Made by a program: the position numbers and the translations under genes. This document shows positions 13,683 to 14,635 of a stretch of 14,635 nucleotides of DNA, piece by piece. The notes below the pieces were generated by a model. It was given only the letters and a program-made list of their open reading frames with translations. It made no database searches and had not been told where the DNA came from. Numbering within the stretch: the stretch's first letter is position 1; every line of letters begins with the position of its first letter. The DNA is from an uncultured Atopobiaceae bacterium (GTDB taxonomy: Bacteria; Actinomycetota; Coriobacteriia; Coriobacteriales; Atopobiaceae): the NCBI GenBank assembly GCA_947626465.1, contig CANQSI010000017.1:1-14635 (forward strand), read 5' to 3'.

Positions 13683-14122
13683 GCGGTATCGAGCTGGAGG
13701 TCCAGCGTTTAGACCCGGAAGTCGACTTGCCGTCGTACGCCTATAAGGGCGACGCAGGCCTCGACCTTCGCTCATCCGAGGACGTGACGCTGAAGCCGCT
13801 CGAGCGGCGTCTCGTCTCCACCGGCATCGCCGTGGCCATCCCCGAGGGCTATGCCGGCTTCGTGCAGCCCCGCAGCGGTCTCGCGCTCAAAGAAGGCCTT
13901 TCCATGGCCAATACGCCGGGCCTCGTCGATTCGCAGTACCGCGGCGAGCTCAAGGTGTGCGCCATCAACCTCGACCCCGAGCGCGACCTTTTCATCTCAC
14001 GCGGTGAGCGTGTGGCCCAGCTCGTCATCCAAGAAGTCCCGCAGGTCTCCATCAAGGAGGTCAGCACGCTCTCCGAGACCGATCGCGGTACGGGCGGCTT
14101 CGGTTCAAGCGGGACGCTCTAG
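13679..14122 (+). CDS. dut: Deoxyuridine 5'-triphosphate nucleotidohydrolase (dUTPase)
   Basis: A 147-residue trimeric-type dUTPase. It hydrolyses dUTP to dUMP and pyrophosphate, keeping uracil out of DNA and feeding thymidylate synthesis. All five motifs are visible: AGLDLRS (26-32), PRSGLALK (64-71), GLVDSQYRGELKV with catalytic D84 and uracil-selecting Y87, RVAQLVI, and the C-terminal glycine-rich arm RGTGGFGSSG. The GTG start at 13679 overlaps the nrdR stop. The pairing with nrdR groups two dNTP-pool functions in one coupled unit. A terminator-like hairpin follows. Confidence 0.97.
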   Translation: MSGIELEVQRLDPEVDLPSYAYKGDAGLDLRSSEDVTLKPLERRLVSTGIAVAIPEGYAGFVQPRSGLALKEGLSMANTPGLVDSQYRGELKVCAINLDPERDLFISRGERVAQLVIQEVPQVSIKEVSTLSETDRGTGGFGSSGTL

Positions 14123-14128
14123 GCATTC

Positions 14129-14160
14129 ACCGGGCGCGCAAGACGTCGCCCGGTTGCCCT
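14129..14160 (+). terminator. Terminator-like hairpin after dut
   Basis: ACCGGGCG (14129-14136) pairs perfectly with CGCCCGGT (14147-14154) across a 10-base loop, 7 bases after the dut stop. The following TGCCCTTCGTT is only partly T-rich. A GC-strong stem with a weak T tract is common in high-GC genomes. It likely ends the LysM-nrdR-dut transcript. Confidence 0.6.
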
Positions 14161-14215
14161 TCGTTCGATACGCCACGAGATCTATTCGAACCCGAAAGAG
14201 AGAGGATTTGAGCTC

Positions 14216-14635
14216 ATGGAGAGCTTCTTCCACCTTCGTGAGCGTGGCTCGTCGGTTGGCCAGGAGATGCGCGCTGGCCTCACGACCTTCCTCGCGATGG
14301 CCTACATCATCGCCGTGAACCCGGGGCTCCTCGAGGCCGCGGGCATTCCGTTCGCCGCGGGCGTCACCGCCACCTGCGTGGGTGCCGCCATCTGCACGTT
14401 CCTCATGGGCATCTTCTCCAACCGACCGATCGCCTGCGCGGCCGGCATGGGCATCAACGCCGTGGTCGCCTTCACCCTCTCCGCGCTCGATGGGTGCGAC
14501 TGGCGCACCGCCATGGCCGTCGTCTTCGTTGAGGGCATCGTGATCCTCATCCTCGTGGTCTGCGGCCTGCGCGAGGCCATCATGGACGCGATCCCCGCGC
14601 CGCTTCGCCATGCGATCGCCGCGGGCCTCGGCCTC
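14216..14635 (+). CDS. NCS2-family purine (adenine/guanine/hypoxanthine) permease, N-terminal part (3' end cut by window)
   Basis: The first 140 residues of a membrane transporter, with the frame open to the window end. EMRAGLTTFLAMAYIIAVNPGLL (residues 17-39) is the signature start of the AzgA-like branch of NCS2 permeases, which import purine bases by proton symport. FLMGIFSNRPIACAAGMGINAVVAF (about 62-86) is the second conserved block. At least three membrane segments are visible; the family has about 14 and some 430-480 residues. The ATG at 14216 is preceded by AGAGAGGA with a spacing of about 8-10 bases. Substrate cannot be assigned from this fragment. It is probably a separate transcript from dut, though purine salvage fits the nucleotide theme. 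Confidence 0.9.
   Translation, partial: MESFFHLRERGSSVGQEMRAGLTTFLAMAYIIAVNPGLLEAAGIPFAAGVTATCVGAAICTFLMGIFSNRPIACAAGMGINAVVAFTLSALDGCDWRTAMAVVFVEGIVILILVVCGLREAIMDAIPAPLRHAIAAGLGL

Overview
This window is a dense, GC-rich stretch of bacterial chromosome with 17 protein genes, two of them cut by the window edges. No RNA genes, mobile elements or CRISPR arrays were seen. The gene order and the lexA / LysM gene / nrdR arrangement suggest a high-GC actinobacterium, most likely of the Coriobacteriia type. This is an inference from synteny and composition, not from a marker phylogeny. Genes are packed tightly, and many stop codons overlap the next start (rimO/pgsA, pgsA/pncC, rny/GHKL gene, miaB/miaA, nrdR/dut).

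Left part (1-3868): the end of rimO (ribosomal protein S12 methylthiotransferase), then pgsA (phosphatidylglycerophosphate synthase) and pncC/cinA (NMN amidase) form one coupled unit. recA follows with its own promoter, in which a LexA-type box lies exactly between the -35 and -10 elements. recX follows recA. An ideal ribosome binding site right after recA points at an ACG codon in the recX frame, so recX may be longer than its first ATG suggests.

Middle part (3869-10909): rny (RNase Y) has its own promoter and a hairpin-bearing leader. It overlaps the start of a 368-residue GHKL-type ATP-binding protein of unknown role. Then come spoVS, miaB, miaA and hflX. The order pgsA-cinA-recA-(recX)-rny-X-spoVS-miaB-miaA-hflX-lexA closely parallels the known Bacillus/Clostridium neighbourhood. 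Here the GHKL protein occupies the place where Bacillus has ymdB, and mutS, mutL and hfq are absent.

Right part (10910-14635): lexA and a multi-pass membrane protein (HGSNAT/DUF1624-like) run on the minus strand, convergent with hflX. Divergent from lexA is a membrane-anchored LysM protein, followed by nrdR and dut. The lexA/LysM intergenic region carries two identical 14-bp LexA-type boxes 39 bp apart. By position, domains and predicted control the LysM protein resembles the SOS division inhibitors YneA and DivS and mycobacterial Rv2719c. A terminator-like hairpin separates dut from the start of an NCS2-family purine permease that runs off the end.

Together the window links the SOS regulon (recA, lexA, LysM protein), dNTP control (nrdR, dut), tRNA modification (miaB, miaA), ribosome quality functions (rimO, hflX) and RNA decay (rny). 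The least understood parts are the rny-GHKL-spoVS module and the N-terminal half of the LysM protein.
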